A DNA stretch of 64,000 nt. Source: CADEEN01 sp963751775 (GTDB lineage: Bacteria > Pseudomonadota > Gammaproteobacteria > Burkholderiales > Burkholderiaceae_C). The notes beneath the pieces were generated by a model that saw only the letters and a program-made list of their open reading frames with translations, had not been told where the DNA came from and made no database searches. Location of the stretch: the NCBI GenBank assembly GCA_963751775.1, contig CAVVVW010000015.1, positions 62,001 to 126,000 on the forward strand, written 5' to 3'. This document shows positions 50,602-61,060 of this stretch, piece after piece. How positions within the stretch are numbered: the first letter of the stretch is position 1; the number at the start of each line of letters is the position of its first letter. A program made the translations under genes and the position numbers.

Positions 50602-51856
50602 AGCGCAGCGCCTCGGCCGGATTGACGCGGCTGGCGCGCCAGCTCGGGTAGAGCGTGGCGACGAAAGCCAAGGCCAGCGATACGACCACGATCGGCACGA
50701 TGTCGGCCCACTGCGGGTCGCTCGGCATGCGGCTGATGATGTAGATGCTCGACGGCAGGAAGCTCGTCGACAACAGCCGCTCGAGCGCAGGCACCAGCGT
50801 GCCGATGTTGAAGGCGACGAGCAGGCCGAGCGCGACGCCCGACAGCGTGCCGATGATGCCCGAGGTGGCGCCCTGGATCATGAAGATGCCCATGATCGAG
50901 CGCGGGCTGGCGCCCAGGGTGCGCAGGATGGCGATGTCGGCACGCTTGTCGGTGACCGTCATCACCAGGGTGCTGACGAGATTGAATGCGGCCACCGCGA
51001 CGATCAGCGTCAGGATGATGAACATCAGGCGCTTTTCCAGCTGCACCGCGTCGAACCAGTTGCGGTTGGTGCGCGTCCAGTCGCGCACGCTGATGTTGAT
51101 CGGCAGCACCTGGGCCAGATGCGCGGCGACGGCGCGCGCCGCCTGGGCATCGACGAGCTTCAACTGCACGCCGGTCGCACCCTCGACGCGCAGCAGCCGC
51201 GCGGCGTCGTCGAGGTGGATCAGCGCCAGCGCGCTGTCGTACTCGTAATGCCCGGCCTCGAAGGTGCCGGCCACCGTGAACTGCTTCAGGCGCGGCACGA
51301 TGCCGGCCGGCGTGACCTGTCCGCCGGGCGTGACGACGGTGATCTTGTCGCCCGCGTGCACGCCGAGCGAACGCGCGAGTTCGATGCCGAGCACGATGTT
51401 CCACTCGCCCGCCTTGAGCTTGGCGAAGGTACTGCCCTGCAGCGCCGCGGCCAGCGGCGTCACGCTGGCCTCCTCGGCCGGCGAGATGCCGCGCAGCAGC
51501 GCGCCGCGCATGTCTTCGCCGCGCGCCACCAGCACCTGCGCCGAGACGAAGGGCGCCGCGCCGAGCACCTGGCCGGGTAGCGCTGCGCGGGCCTGGTCGG
51601 CCAGCACGCGCCAGTCGGCCAGCGCGGCGCCCTGGGCGTCGAACAGCTCGACATGCGCGATCACGCTCAGCATGCGGTCGCGCACCTCCTTCTGGAAGCC
51701 GTTCATCACCGACAGCACGATGATCAGTGCCGCCACGCCGAGCGCGATGCCGAGCATCGACACGCCCGAGATGAAGGAGATGAATCCGTTGCGCCGGTCG
51801 GTGCGGCCGGCCCTCGTATAGCGCCAGCCGATCTGCCATTCGTAGGGCATGTTCAT
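50594..51856 (-). CDS. lolC: Lipoprotein-releasing permease LolC/LolE
   Basis: Inner-membrane subunit of the lipoprotein-releasing system, 420 residues. The N-terminal motif YEWQIGWRYTRAGRTDRRNGFISFISGVSMLGIALGVAALIIVLSVMNGFQKEVRDRMLSVIAHVE is highly diagnostic. There is a large periplasmic MacB-like domain (about 55-270) and three C-terminal helices (LIVAVAAFNLVSTLVMTV, SGIIGTLSGVALGLLVAF, VVVSLALAFVATLYPSWRA). The frame is intact. As in many beta-proteobacteria a single LolC/E-type (LolF-like) protein is followed by lolD, with which it overlaps by 8 bases. Confidence 0.94.
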   Translation of the reverse strand: MNMPYEWQIGWRYTRAGRTDRRNGFISFISGVSMLGIALGVAALIIVLSVMNGFQKEVRDRMLSVIAHVELFDAQGAALADWRVLADQARAALPGQVLGAAPFVSAQVLVARGEDMRGALLRGISPAEEASVTPLAAALQGSTFAKLKAGEWNIVLGIELARSLGVHAGDKITVVTPGGQVTPAGIVPRLKQFTVAGTFEAGHYEYDSALALIHLDDAARLLRVEGATGVQLKLVDAQAARAVAAHLAQVLPINISVRDWTRTNRNWFDAVQLEKRLMFIILTLIVAVAAFNLVSTLVMTVTDKRADIAILRTLGASPRSIMGIFMIQGATSGIIGTLSGVALGLLVAFNIGTLVPALERLLSTSFLPSSIYIISRMPSDPQWADIVPIVVVSLALAFVATLYPSWRASRVNPAEALRYE

Positions 51857-51950
51857 TGCGCCGGGATGCTAGCAGGCGTGCCGTGATGCAGCGGGTACCT
51901 GGATTCCCGTCGCGATCCGATCATCGACGCCCGGCCCGGATAATCGCTGC

Positions 51951-52887
51951 ATGCACCTGATCGTTGCCTTCGCCGCGCCGCCGCAGGAAAGCATGCCTGG
52001 CGCCCGGCCGGGGTGGGCCGCGCCGGCACTCGAGCGGCTGCTCGCGGGCTGGGCCGAGGTGCAACGCGACGAGGCCGACACCTCGACCTTGTCGCCACCG
52101 CACGAGCGCGCGCACGCCGCCGCGCTCGGCCTGACCGGCGCCGACGGTTGCCTGCCCTGGGCCGCTCACCAGGCGGCGCAGGACGGCATCGAGGTCGGCG
52201 GCCAGGCCTGGGGCCTGCTGACCCCCGCGCACTGGCGCGTCGGCAGCGACGGCGTGCACCTGGTCGACCCCGAGGCGCTGGCGCTCGCCGTCGACGAGTC
52301 ACGCGCGCTGTTCGACGCCGTGCAGCCGCTGTTCGAGAGCGAGGGCTACAGGGTGGCCTGGGGCGCGGCCCTGCGCTGGTATGCCGCGCACGCGTCGTTG
52401 CAGGGCCTGGCCACCGCGTCGCTCGACCGCGCCGTCGGCCGCAACATCGCGCCCTGGCTGCCGCGCCAGCCCGAAGCCAAGCCGCTGCGGCGGCTGCAGA
52501 ACGAAGTCCAGATGCTGCTGCACGGCCACCCGCTCAACGACGCGCGCGAGGCAGCCGGCCGCCCGGCCGTGAACTCGTTCTGGTTGAGTGCTTGCGGCGC
52601 GGCGCAAGCGCCATCGGCCGCCGGCGTGCAATTCGACGATCGACTGCGCGGCCCCGCGCTGCGGGCTGACGTCGCACGCATGGTGCACGAGCTGGCGCGC
52701 GCTCGACGAGCAGGAGATCGCGCCCTTGCTGGCCGCGGCCGAGCGCGGCGAGCCACGGCGCCTGACGCTGTGCGGCGAGCGCAGCAGCGTCGAGTTCGCA
52801 CCGCGCGGGCGCGGCTGGCGGCAGCGCGTCGGCCACGTGTTCTCACCCGCGCGCGCCGACGCCCGCACCGTGCTGGAGTCGCTTTGA
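51951..52887 (+). CDS. Conserved hypothetical protein upstream of recJ (one frameshift)
   Basis: About 310 residues; related to a COG I remember as COG4255 (annotated in some genomes as predicted phosphoglycerate mutase). I do not see catalytic motifs to support that. The protein begins MHLIVAFAAPPQESMPGARPGW, has GLTGADGCLPWAAHQAAQDG, WGLLTPAHWRVGSDGVHLVDPEALALAVDESRALFDAVQPLF, and a C-terminal segment RPAVNSFWLSACGAAQ then EFAPRGRGWRQRVGHVF. One insertion near 52702. It is 9-60 bases before recJ on the same strand and probably co-transcribed. Confidence 0.68.
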
Positions 52888-52947
52888 AGCGCGAGCATGC
52901 TTGCCGATTCGCATGGCAATGCAACGCAGTCCGGTGCACCCGACCGC

Positions 52948-54690
52948 ATGACACAACCAGCGCCCTTGATCGAAACCCGCGACGTGCCGCCACGCATCGC
53001 GTTCGCGCTGGAGCAGGCCGGCGTGCACCCGCTGCTCGCGCGCCTGTTCGCCGCGCGCGGCGTGACGCGCGCCGACGAGCTCGACGACACGCTGACGCAG
53101 CTGCTGCCGCCGTCCACGCTGCAGGGCAGCGAGGCCGCGGCGCGGCTGCTGGCCGACGCGATCGCCGCAAGGAAGAACATCTGCATCGTCGCCGACTACG
53201 ACTGCGACGGCGCCACCGCCTGCGCCGTGGCGCTGCGCGGCCTGGCGCTGCTCGGCGCCGCGCCCGGCACGCTGCACTACGTGGTGCCCGACCGCACGGT
53301 GCACGGCTACGGGCTGACGCCGGCGATCGTCGACCTGGCCCTGCTCAAGCAGCCGCAGTTGCTGGTCACCGTCGACAACGGCATCGCCAGCTTCGAGGGC
53401 GTGGCCCATGCGCGGGCATGCGGCCTGGACGTGCTGGTCACCGACCACCACCTGCCGGCGCTGGTCGATGGCCTGGTCGCGTTGCCCGAGGCCAGCGTCA
53501 TCGTCAACCCGAACGCGCCCGGCGACGACTTCGCGAGCAAGGCGCTGGCCGGCGTCGGCGTGATGTTCTACGTGCTGCTCGCGCTGCGCGCCGAGCTGCG
53601 CACGCGCGGCGCGTTCGAGGCCCGTGCGCAACCCCGGCTCGATGCCCTGCTCGACCTGGTCGCGCTGGGCACGGTGGCCGACGTGGTCAGGCTCGACGCC
53701 AACAACCGCCGCCTGGTGGCGCAGGGCCTGAAGCGCATCCGCAGCGGCCAGATGCAGGCCGGCATCGCGGCGCTGTTCGCGGTGGCCGGGCGCGTGCCGG
53801 CGCGCGCCGCCGCGTTCGACTTCGGCTTTGCGCTGGGGCCGCGCATCAACGCCGCCGGCCGCCTGGCCGACATGACGCTGGGCATCGAGTGCCTGACCAC
53901 CGACGATCCCGGGCGCGCGGCCGAACTGGCGCAACAGCTCGACGCCATCAACCGCGAGCGCCGCGAGGTCGAGGCCGGCATGCGCGAGCAGGCCGAGGCC
54001 GCGATCGAACACCTGCTGCGCGAGACCGCCGCGGCCGCGCCGCCGGCCGCGCTGTCGCTGTTCAACCGCGAATTCCACGAAGGCGTGGTCGGCATCGTCG
54101 CCGGCCGCCTGAAGGACCGGCTGCACCGCCCGACCTTCGTCTTCGCGCGCGGTGCCGATGGCGCGCTGAAGGGCTCGGGCCGCTCGATCGCGGGCTTTCA
54201 CCTGCGCGACGCGCTCGACCTCGTCGCCAAGCGCCACCCCGGCGTGCTGATCCGCTTCGGTGGCCACGCGATGGCGGCCGGCTGCACGCTGGCCGAAGCG
54301 CATTTCGACACCTTCGACCAGGCGCTGCAGCGCGTGGCCGCCGAATGGCTCGACGCCGCGACGCTGACGCGGCGCATCCGCACCGACGGCGCGCTGGCGC
54401 TGGAGTACTTCAACCTCGAGACGGTGGCCCGGCTCGAGGCCCAGGTCTGGGGCCAGGCCTTCGAGGCGCCCTTGTTCTGCGACGAGGTGCAGGTGCTGTC
54501 GCAGCGGCTGGTCGGCGAGAAGCACCTGAAGCTGCAGGTGCGCCACCTGGGCCAGCCGCGCGACGCGATCTGGTTCGGCCACGCCGAGCCGGTGGCCGAA
54601 CGCGTGCGCCTGGCTTACCGCGTGGCGCTGGACGAATACAACGGCCGCCAGCGCCTGCAGATGGTGGTCGAGGCGGCAATGCCGCTGTGA
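52948..54690 (+). CDS. recJ: Single-stranded-DNA-specific exonuclease RecJ
   Basis: 5'-3' ssDNA exonuclease in recombination and repair, 580 residues. DHH-family motifs: IVADYDCDGATACAVAL (motif I), LLVTVDNGIASF (motif II), DVLVTDHHLPA (motif III, DHH), NPNAPGDDFASKALAGVGVMF (motif IV). The DHHA1 domain shows LKGSGRSIAGFHLRDALD and IRFGGHAMAAGCTL, and an OB-fold tail follows. The frame is intact across 1.7 kb. The in-frame ATG at 52897 is an alternative; I prefer 52948 because homologues begin near REVPPR (here TRDVPPRIAFALEQ). Confidence 0.94.
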   Translation: MTQPAPLIETRDVPPRIAFALEQAGVHPLLARLFAARGVTRADELDDTLTQLLPPSTLQGSEAAARLLADAIAARKNICIVADYDCDGATACAVALRGLALLGAAPGTLHYVVPDRTVHGYGLTPAIVDLALLKQPQLLVTVDNGIASFEGVAHARACGLDVLVTDHHLPALVDGLVALPEASVIVNPNAPGDDFASKALAGVGVMFYVLLALRAELRTRGAFEARAQPRLDALLDLVALGTVADVVRLDANNRRLVAQGLKRIRSGQMQAGIAALFAVAGRVPARAAAFDFGFALGPRINAAGRLADMTLGIECLTTDDPGRAAELAQQLDAINRERREVEAGMREQAEAAIEHLLRETAAAAPPAALSLFNREFHEGVVGIVAGRLKDRLHRPTFVFARGADGALKGSGRSIAGFHLRDALDLVAKRHPGVLIRFGGHAMAAGCTLAEAHFDTFDQALQRVAAEWLDAATLTRRIRTDGALALEYFNLETVARLEAQVWGQAFEAPLFCDEVQVLSQRLVGEKHLKLQVRHLGQPRDAIWFGHAEPVAERVRLAYRVALDEYNGRQRLQMVVEAAMPL

Positions 54691-54777
54691 ACAATGACCG
54701 CGCCGCGGCCGAGAAGGCATGCGCGCGGGTTGCAACTCGTAGCAGCGCGGCGCCGCCGACGCATTAACCTTGTCGGT

Positions 54778-56023
54778 GTGAGCGTGAACTCGGTCGACCT
54801 GCCATTGCCCCGCGCCAGCGCGCCGTCGCTGCGTCGCGCCTTGGGCTGCGACGGTGCTCGGCCTGGTCGCGATGGTCGCCGCCAGCATCGGCGCCTGCAG
54901 CGGTGACGGCGGCAGCGGCACGTCGACGCCGCCGCCGGCGGCGCCGGCCCGGCCAAGGTCACGCGTGCTGGGTGCGGCACTGAGCAGCCCCTGGGGCCTG
55001 GCCTTCCTGCCCGACGGCCGCATGCTCGTGACGCAGCGCCTGGGCTCGATGGTCATCGTGCGCGCCGACGGCTCGGCCGTCGATGCCACGCGTCAGCGGC
55101 GTGCCCGCCGTCAACAGCGCCGGCCAGGGTGGTCTGCTCGACGTCGCCCTCGACCCCGATTTCGCCACCGACCCCTGGGTCTACTTCACGTTTTCCGAAG
55201 ACGGGACCGGCGGCGCCGGCACGGCACTGGCGCGCGGGCGGCTGGTCGGCAACGCATTGCAGAACGTGGCCGTGATCTGGCGCCAGACGCCGAAGGTCGG
55301 CGGCAGCGGCCACTACGGTTCGCGCATCGTGTTCCGCCCCGACAAGACGCTGTACGTCACCGTCGGCGAGCGCATGCAGGACGACCCGGCCGCGCCGACG
55401 GCGGCGAACGCGCAGAACGTGGCCAAGTCGCTGGGCAAGGTGATGCGCCTGAACCGCGACGGCAGCATCCCGCTCGACAACCCGGTCGTTCAACCTGCCC
55501 GGCGCCCTGCCCGGCTTGTGGAGCATCGGCCACCGCAACCCGCAAGGCGCGGCCGTCAAGCCCGGGACCGACGAGCTGTGGCTGACCGAGCACGGGCCAC
55601 GCGGCGGTGACGAGCTGAACCGCGTGCTGGCCGGCAGGAATTACGGCTGGCCGCTGGTGAGCTACGGCTGCCCGTACACCTTCGCGCAATCCGACCCGTC
55701 GTGCCAACCGGGCGGCGGCACCCACGCGCCGAACTACGAGGAACCCAAGGCCACCTGGTTGCCGGTCTCGACCGCCCCTTCGGGCCTGGCCTTCTACAAC
55801 GGCGACAAGTTTCCGGAGTGGAGCGGCAACCTCTTCGCCGGTGCGCTGGCCGGCGCCACGCTGTGGCGCTTCGTGCTCGACGCCAACGACGCGGTGACGC
55901 TGCGCGAGGAAGTGGCCGTCGGTCAAGGCGCTGGGCAAGCGCATCCGCGCGGTCAGGCAGGGGCCCGACGGCTGGCTCTACCTGCTCAGCGACGACGGCT
56001 CGCTGCTGCGCCTCGAGCGCTGA
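54778..56023 (+). CDS. PQQ-dependent sugar dehydrogenase family protein, lipoprotein (frameshifted)
   Basis: Periplasmic six-bladed propeller related to soluble aldose sugar dehydrogenase (E. coli YliI type), oxidising sugars with PQQ. Motifs: LSSPWGLAFLPDGRMLVTQRLGSMVIV, GQGGLLDVALDPDF, GSGHYGSRIVFRPDKTLYVTVGER, LWSIGHRNPQGAAVKPGTDELWLTEHGPRGGDELN and GRNYGWPLVSYG. The leader LVAMVAASIGACSGDGG has a lipobox-like Cys. Frame changes occur near 54850, 55085, 55490 and 55922. The start (GTG 54778) is uncertain. Its 3' end overlaps the convergent arsR gene by 38 bases. Confidence 0.87.
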
Positions 56024-56381
56024 GCTTGGGCGCCGCCGGCGCGCTCGCCGCGGCGGAAAACGGCGTGCGGTGGCTTGACGTGCGGTCGATGCGCCGCGCA
56101 ATGCTGTCGCAGACCAGGTCGCACAGACCGTAGATCGACTCGTCGGCGATGCGGTAATAGGCGCTGTTGCCGCGCGGCTCGCGCAGCACCAGGCCGTGCT
56201 GCGTCATCAGCGTCAGGTGGCGCGAGACGTTGGCTGCGCTGTAGCCGGTGAGCTGGGCCAGTTCGCCGACATTGCGCTCGCTCTCGCGCAACAGGTTGAG
56301 CAATTGCAGGCGCGCCGGCTCGGCCAGCGCCTGAAAGTAGGCCGCCACCTGTTGCAGCGCCTCGGGGGGAAGGTTCTTCAT
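55986..56381 (-). CDS. ArsR/SmtB-family repressor
   Basis: 131-residue winged-helix regulator. LAEPARLQLLNLLRESERNVGELAQLTGYSAANVSRHLTLMTQHGLVLREPRGNSAYYRI contains the recognition helix (SAANVSRHLTLM). There is a Cys pair at residues 87 and 91 (YGLCDLVCDSI) that could sense a metal, sulfane sulfur or oxidants. A low-complexity tail follows. The start at 56381 is chosen, but an ATG at 56417 is in frame. It is divergent from the RND efflux genes, whose promoter contains a palindrome, so it most likely represses them. Confidence 0.9.
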   Translation of the reverse strand: MKNLPPEALQQVAAYFQALAEPARLQLLNLLRESERNVGELAQLTGYSAANVSRHLTLMTQHGLVLREPRGNSAYYRIADESIYGLCDLVCDSIARRIDRTSSHRTPFSAAASAPAAPKLSARGAAASRRR

Positions 56382-56460
56382 GGCGGGACACGCCGCGCGT
56401 TGAGCCGTCGCAATCATGCCTGATGGCCTCCGCAGTAGGGTTGTGTGTGCAATTAGGTTA

Positions 56461-56490
56461 TTGACTATTTGCGTATGTGCGCAATAATAC
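56461..56490 (+). promoter_or_regulatory. Sigma70-type promoter of the efflux operon
   Basis: TTGACT (56461-56466) is followed after 18 bases by TAATAC (56485-56490), close to the -35 and -10 consensus, within the most AT-rich patch of the region. It lies 30 bases before the adaptor ATG at 56520. Confidence 0.6.
56469..56484. promoter_or_regulatory. Palindromic operator between -35 and -10
   Basis: TTGCG-TATGTG-CGCAA is a 5-bp inverted repeat with a 6-bp spacer, lying entirely inside the spacer of the sigma70-type promoter. It is in the arsR-efflux gap, so it is a natural site for the ArsR repressor. AT-rich bases flank it on both sides. Confidence 0.55.
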
Positions 56491-56519
56491 ACCCTGTGAC
56501 TCGACACCTGCCAACCCCC

Positions 56520-57569
56520 ATGAGAAATAAGCACCCCCTGCGCTCCGTTGCCTTCATCGTCGCGCTGGCCGCCAGCGGCCTGTGCAGCGTGCCTGCCGCG
56601 GCCCAGCCGCTCGACGCCGCCACGGCCCAGTCCGCCAGCGCGCGGCCGTCGGCCGCCTTCGACGGCGTGGTCGAGGCGCTGCGCCAGACCGTGATCGCGG
56701 CGCAGGTGTCGGGCGCCGTCGTGCAGCTGGCCGTCAAGGCCGGCGACCGCGTGCGCGCGGGCCAGGTGCTGCTGCGCATCGACGCCCGCGCGGCCGACCA
56801 GACGGCCGCGGCCGGCGACGCGCAGGTGCGTGCCGCGCGCGCCGCGCAGGAGGTGGCGGCCAAGGAGTACGCGCGCCAGCAGCAGCTGTTCGCGCAGCAA
56901 TTCATCAGCCAGGCGGCGCTCGACCGCGCCACCGCCGAGCACCAGGCCACCCAGGCCCAGGTGGCCGCGCAACTGGCGCAGGCCGGCGTCGCGCGCACGC
57001 AGACCGGCCAGTACGTGGTGCAGGCACCCTACGCCGGCATCGTCGCGCAGGTGCCGGTGGCGCTGGGCGACATGGCGCTGCCCGGCCGGGCGCTGGTCGA
57101 GATGTACGACCCGGCCGCACTGCGCGTGACGGCGTCGGTGCCGCAATCGGTGGCCGCGTCGTGGACGCCGGCCGCGTCGCTGCGCATCGAGCTGCCCGGC
57201 CTGCCCGAAGCGCGCCGCTGGCCCACGCCGACACGGGTCGAGATGCTGCCGACAGCCGACCCGGCCACGCACACGGTGCAAATGCGCGCCGAGTTGCCGG
57301 CCGGTCTCGAAGGCGCCGCGCCGGGCCAGTTCGCGCGGCTGTGGCTGCCGCAGCCGGCCGGCCGTGACGCCAGCGTGTGGGTGCCGGCGCAGGCCGTCGT
57401 GCGGCGCGCCGAGTTGACCGCGCTCTACGTGCTCGACGCCAATGGCCGGCCGCTGCTGCGCCAGGTGCGCCTGGGCCGCAGCGACGGCGAGCGCATCGAG
57501 GTCCTGGCCGGCCTGGCCGCCGGCGAGCGCGTGGCCACCGAGCCGCAGGTCGCCGCGCGCAATCGCTGA
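56520..57569 (+). CDS. RND efflux periplasmic adaptor (MFP)
   Basis: 349-residue membrane-fusion protein. A signal peptide MRNKHPLRSVAFIVALAASGLCSVPAAA precedes AFDGVVEALRQTVIAAQVSGAVVQLAVKAGDRVRAGQVLLRIDARAADQ (lipoyl half). A helical hairpin rich in Gln/Ala (QQQLFAQQFISQAALDRATAEHQATQAQVAAQL) comes next, then TGQYVVQAPYAGIVAQVPVALGDM (lipoyl second half) and a beta-barrel. The ATG at 56520 is preferred because it starts the signal peptide. The frame is intact. The RND pump gene begins 11 bases downstream. Confidence 0.92.
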   Translation: MRNKHPLRSVAFIVALAASGLCSVPAAAQPLDAATAQSASARPSAAFDGVVEALRQTVIAAQVSGAVVQLAVKAGDRVRAGQVLLRIDARAADQTAAAGDAQVRAARAAQEVAAKEYARQQQLFAQQFISQAALDRATAEHQATQAQVAAQLAQAGVARTQTGQYVVQAPYAGIVAQVPVALGDMALPGRALVEMYDPAALRVTASVPQSVAASWTPAASLRIELPGLPEARRWPTPTRVEMLPTADPATHTVQMRAELPAGLEGAAPGQFARLWLPQPAGRDASVWVPAQAVVRRAELTALYVLDANGRPLLRQVRLGRSDGERIEVLAGLAAGERVATEPQVAARNR

Positions 57570-57579
57570 AGGGCGGGCC

Positions 57580-60500
57580 ATGACGACCAACGATCCTTCG
57601 ACCCCGGCCGGCCAGGCCCTCGGCGTGTCGGGCCGCATCGCGGCCTTCTTCCAGAGCGCGCGCATCACGCCGCTGCTGGCGCTGGTGGCGCTGTTGCTCG
57701 GCGTCTTCGCGGTGATGGTGACGCCGCGCGAAGAAGAGCCGCAGATCAACGTCACGATGGCCAACGTGCTGATCCCGTTCCCCGGGGCCGGCGTGCGCGA
57801 TGTCGAGCAGATGGTGGCCGGGCCGGCCGAGCAGGTGCTGGCGCAGATTGCCGGCGTCGAGCATGTGTACTCGGTGTCGCGGCCCGGGCTGGCGGTGCTG
57901 ACGGTGCAATACAAGGTCGGCGTGCCGCGCATCGAAGCGCTGGTGCGCCTGTACGACACGGTGAACGCCAACGCCGACTGGTTGCCCAAGGGCCTGGGCG
58001 TGCAGGACCCGATCATCAAGCCCAAGGGCATCGACGACGTGCCGATCGTCACGCTGACGCTGTACAGCAAGAACACCCGCGGCGGCGCCTACGACCTCGA
58101 GCGCGTGGCGCACAGCATCGAGGCCGACTTGAAGCGTGTCGCCGGCACGCGCGAGGTGACGACGATCGGCGGCCCGGGCCGCGCCCTGCTGGTCGAGATC
58201 GACCCGGCGCGCATGGCCGGCGTGGGCGTGACCGTCGCCGACCTGCGCGCGGCGCTGCTGTCGGCCAACCTCGGCCTGCCGGTCGGCGAGCTGATCGCCG
58301 GCAATCGCGCGCTGGCCATCGAGTCGGGTCCGTTCCTGGCCAGCGCCGCCGAAGTCGGCGCGCTGGTGGTCGGCGTGCACGACGCCAAGCCGGTGTTCCT
58401 CGCCGACGTGGCGACGCTGCGCGACGGCCCGCCGCCTGCGTTGCGCTACGTCTGGCACGGCAGCGCGGGCAAGGAGGCCAACGCGGTGTTGCGGAGTACC
58501 CGGCCGTGACGCTGGCGGTGACGAAGAAGCCGGGCGAAAACGCCATCGACGTCGCCAACGCGGTGCTGCGCCGCGTCGACGTGTTGCGCAACACCGCGAT
58601 CCCGGCCGACGTCGAGGTGGCCGTGACACGCAACTACGGCGCCACGGCCAACGACAAGGCCATGAAGCTGATGCAAAAGCTCGCCTTCGCCACCGCGTCG
58701 GTGGTGGCGCTGGTGTTCTTCGCGCTCGGCCGGCGCGAGGCGGCGATCGTCGGCACCGCGGTCGTGCTGACGCTGACGGTGACGCTGTTCGCCTCGTGGG
58801 CCTGGGGCTTCACGCTGAACCGCGTCTCGCTGTTCGCGCTGATCTTCTCGATCGGCATCCTGGTCGACGACGCGATCGTCGTGGTCGAGAACATCCACCG
58901 CCACCAGCAGCTGTTCCCCGACCGCACGCTGATGCAGATCATCCCCGGCGCGGTCGACGAAGTCGGCGGGCCGACGATCCTGGCCACGCTGACCGTCATC
59001 GCGGCGCTGCTGCCGATGGCCTTCGTGTCCGGCCTGATGGGGCCGTACATGAGCCCGATCCCGATCAACGCCAGCCTGGGCATGCTGCTGTCGCTGGCGG
59101 TGGCCTTCGTCGTCACGCCGTGGCTGGCGCGGTTGTGGATGAAGCCGGCAAAGCATGGCGCCGCGGGTCACGGCCTGGCCGGCAAGATCACGCCGCTGTT
59201 CGAGCGCATCTTCCGCCCGCTGCTCGACACGCAGCGCGGCGCGCGCCGCCGCCGCGGCCTCGGCCTGGGCGTCGCGGCGCTGATCGCGATCTCGGTCGGC
59301 CTTGCCGGCCGCCGGCCTGGTGGTGCTGAAGATGCTGCCGTTCGACAACAAGTCGGAGTTCCAGGTCGTCGTCGACATGCCGGCCGGCACGCCGCTGGAA
59401 CAGACCGCCGCGGTGCTGCACGAACTGGGCGCGCACCTGGCGACCGTGCCCGAGGTCACCGACTACCAGGCCTACGCCGGCACCGCGGCGCCGATCAATT
59501 TCAACGGCCTGGTGCGCCAGTACTACCTGCGTTCCGGCGGCGAGGTCGGCGACATCCAGGTCAACCTGGTCGACAAGCACCAACGCAGCGAGCAGAGCCA
59601 TGCCATCGCCGCGCGGGTGCGGCCGGCGCTGCAGAAGATCGGCCAGCGCTTCGGCGCCAACGTCAAGGTGGTCGAAGTGCCGCCGGGCCCGCCGGTGCTG
59701 GCGCCGCTGGTGGCCGAGATCTACGGCCCCGAGGCCGAAGGCCGGCGCACCGTGGCCAAGGCCGTGCGCCAGCAGTTCGAGAAGACCACCGGGCTGGTCG
59801 ACGTCGACGACAGCAGCATCGCCAACGCGCCGAAGACGCTGCTGGTGGTCGACCGGCGCAAGGCCGCGCTGCTCGGCGTGCCGCAGCAGGCGATCGTGAC
59901 CACGTTGCGCGCCGGGCTGGCCGGCGAGGCCACGGCCTACCTGCACGACCAGAGCAAGTATCCGGCCGCGGCGACGCTGCAACTGCCCGCCGAGCGCCAT
60001 GGCGACCTCGACGCGCTGCTGCAACTGGCCGTGCGCAGCAGCGCCGGCAAGCTGGTGCCGATCCGCGAACTGGTGAGCGTGCGCGACACCCTGCGCGAGC
60101 AACCCGTCTTTCACAAGGACCTGCTGCCGGTGAACTACGTCGTCGGCGACATGTCGGGCGCGCAGGACAGCCCGCTGTACGGCTTGTTCGAGATGCGCGG
60201 CGAGTTGGCCAAACTGGTCACGCCCAACGGTGCGCCGCTGGCCGAGTACTTCATCCGCCAGCCCGACGACGCCTACCGCGACTACGCGCTGAAGTGGGAC
60301 GGCGAGTGGCAGATCACCTACGAGACCTTCCGCGACATGGGCCTGGCCTACGCGGTCGGGCTGGTGCTGATCTACCTGCTGGTGGTGGCGCAGTTCGGCT
60401 CCTACCTGACGCCGCTGATCATCATGGCGCCGATCCCGCTGACCATCATCGGCGTCATGCCGGGCCATGCGCTGCTGGGCGCGCAGTTCACCGCCACCAG

Positions 60501-60841
60501 CATGATCGGCATGATCGCGCTGGCCGGCATCATCGTGCGCAATTCGATCCTGCTGGTCGACTTCATCAAGCTGCAGCTGCAGCCAGGGCGTGGCGCTGGC
60601 CGACGCCGTCGTGCATTCGGCCGTGACGCGCGCGCAGCCGATCCTGCTGACCGGCCTGGCCGCGATGCTCGGCGCCTTCTTCATCCTCGACGACCCGATC
60701 TTCAACGGCCTGGCGATCTCGCTGATCTTCGGCATCGCCGTGTCGACGCTGCTGACGCTGGTCGTGATCCCGCTGTTGTTCTACGTCGCCCACGCGCGGC
60801 GCGCCACCCTTCCCGTTTCAACCCAAGGAGCTTCGTCATGA
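57580..60841 (+). CDS. RND efflux pump, AcrB-type permease (frameshifted)
   Basis: Proton-driven inner-membrane transporter of about 1085 residues. First helix PLLALVALLLGVFAVMVTPREEEPQINVTMANVLIPFPGAGVRDVEQMV, then the TM4 signature IFSIGILVDDAIVVVENIHRH with the D-D pair needed for proton relay, and C-terminal GLVLIYLLVVAQFGSYLTPLIIMAPIP and MIALAGIIVRNSILLVDFIK. Frame breaks lie near 58490 (one base missing), 59305 and 60585 (one extra each). No outer-membrane factor gene is adjacent. Its stop overlaps the DUF2892 ATG by 4 bases. Substrate class not inferable. Confidence 0.92.
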
Positions 60842-61047
60842 CCTCATGGCAACTCGTTCGCCTGTTCGCAGGCCTGTTCATCCTCTTGTCGCTGGCCCTC
60901 GGCGTGCCCGGCAGCCCGCTCTTCGTCAGCCAATGGTGGCTGGCATTCACCGCCTTCGTCGGCGCCAACCTGCTGCAGAGCGCGTTCACCCGGTGGTGCC
61001 TGATGGAGACGCTGATGCGCAAGTTCGGCGCAGCGGCGGGCAACTGA
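60838..61047 (+). CDS. DUF2892 small membrane protein
   Basis: 69 residues. DUF2892 members are inner-membrane pieces related to the C-terminal part of rhodanese YgaP. TM helices: WQLVRLFAGLFILLSLALGVPGS and WWLAFTAFVGANLLQSAFTRWCLMETLMRKFG. A Cys is present in TRWCLMETL. AAGGAG precedes the ATG, which overlaps the RND stop (ATGA), so translation is coupled. The frame is intact. TrxC follows 13 bases later. Confidence 0.86.
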   Translation: MTSWQLVRLFAGLFILLSLALGVPGSPLFVSQWWLAFTAFVGANLLQSAFTRWCLMETLMRKFGAAAGN

Positions 61048-61060
61048 AGCGAGGGCGAAG

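Noticed and set aside
51951..54767. A 938-codon frame through the gene before recJ and over recJ
   Set aside because: After about 52702 it is out of frame with both real proteins and is Arg/Ala-rich, as expected of a shadow frame.
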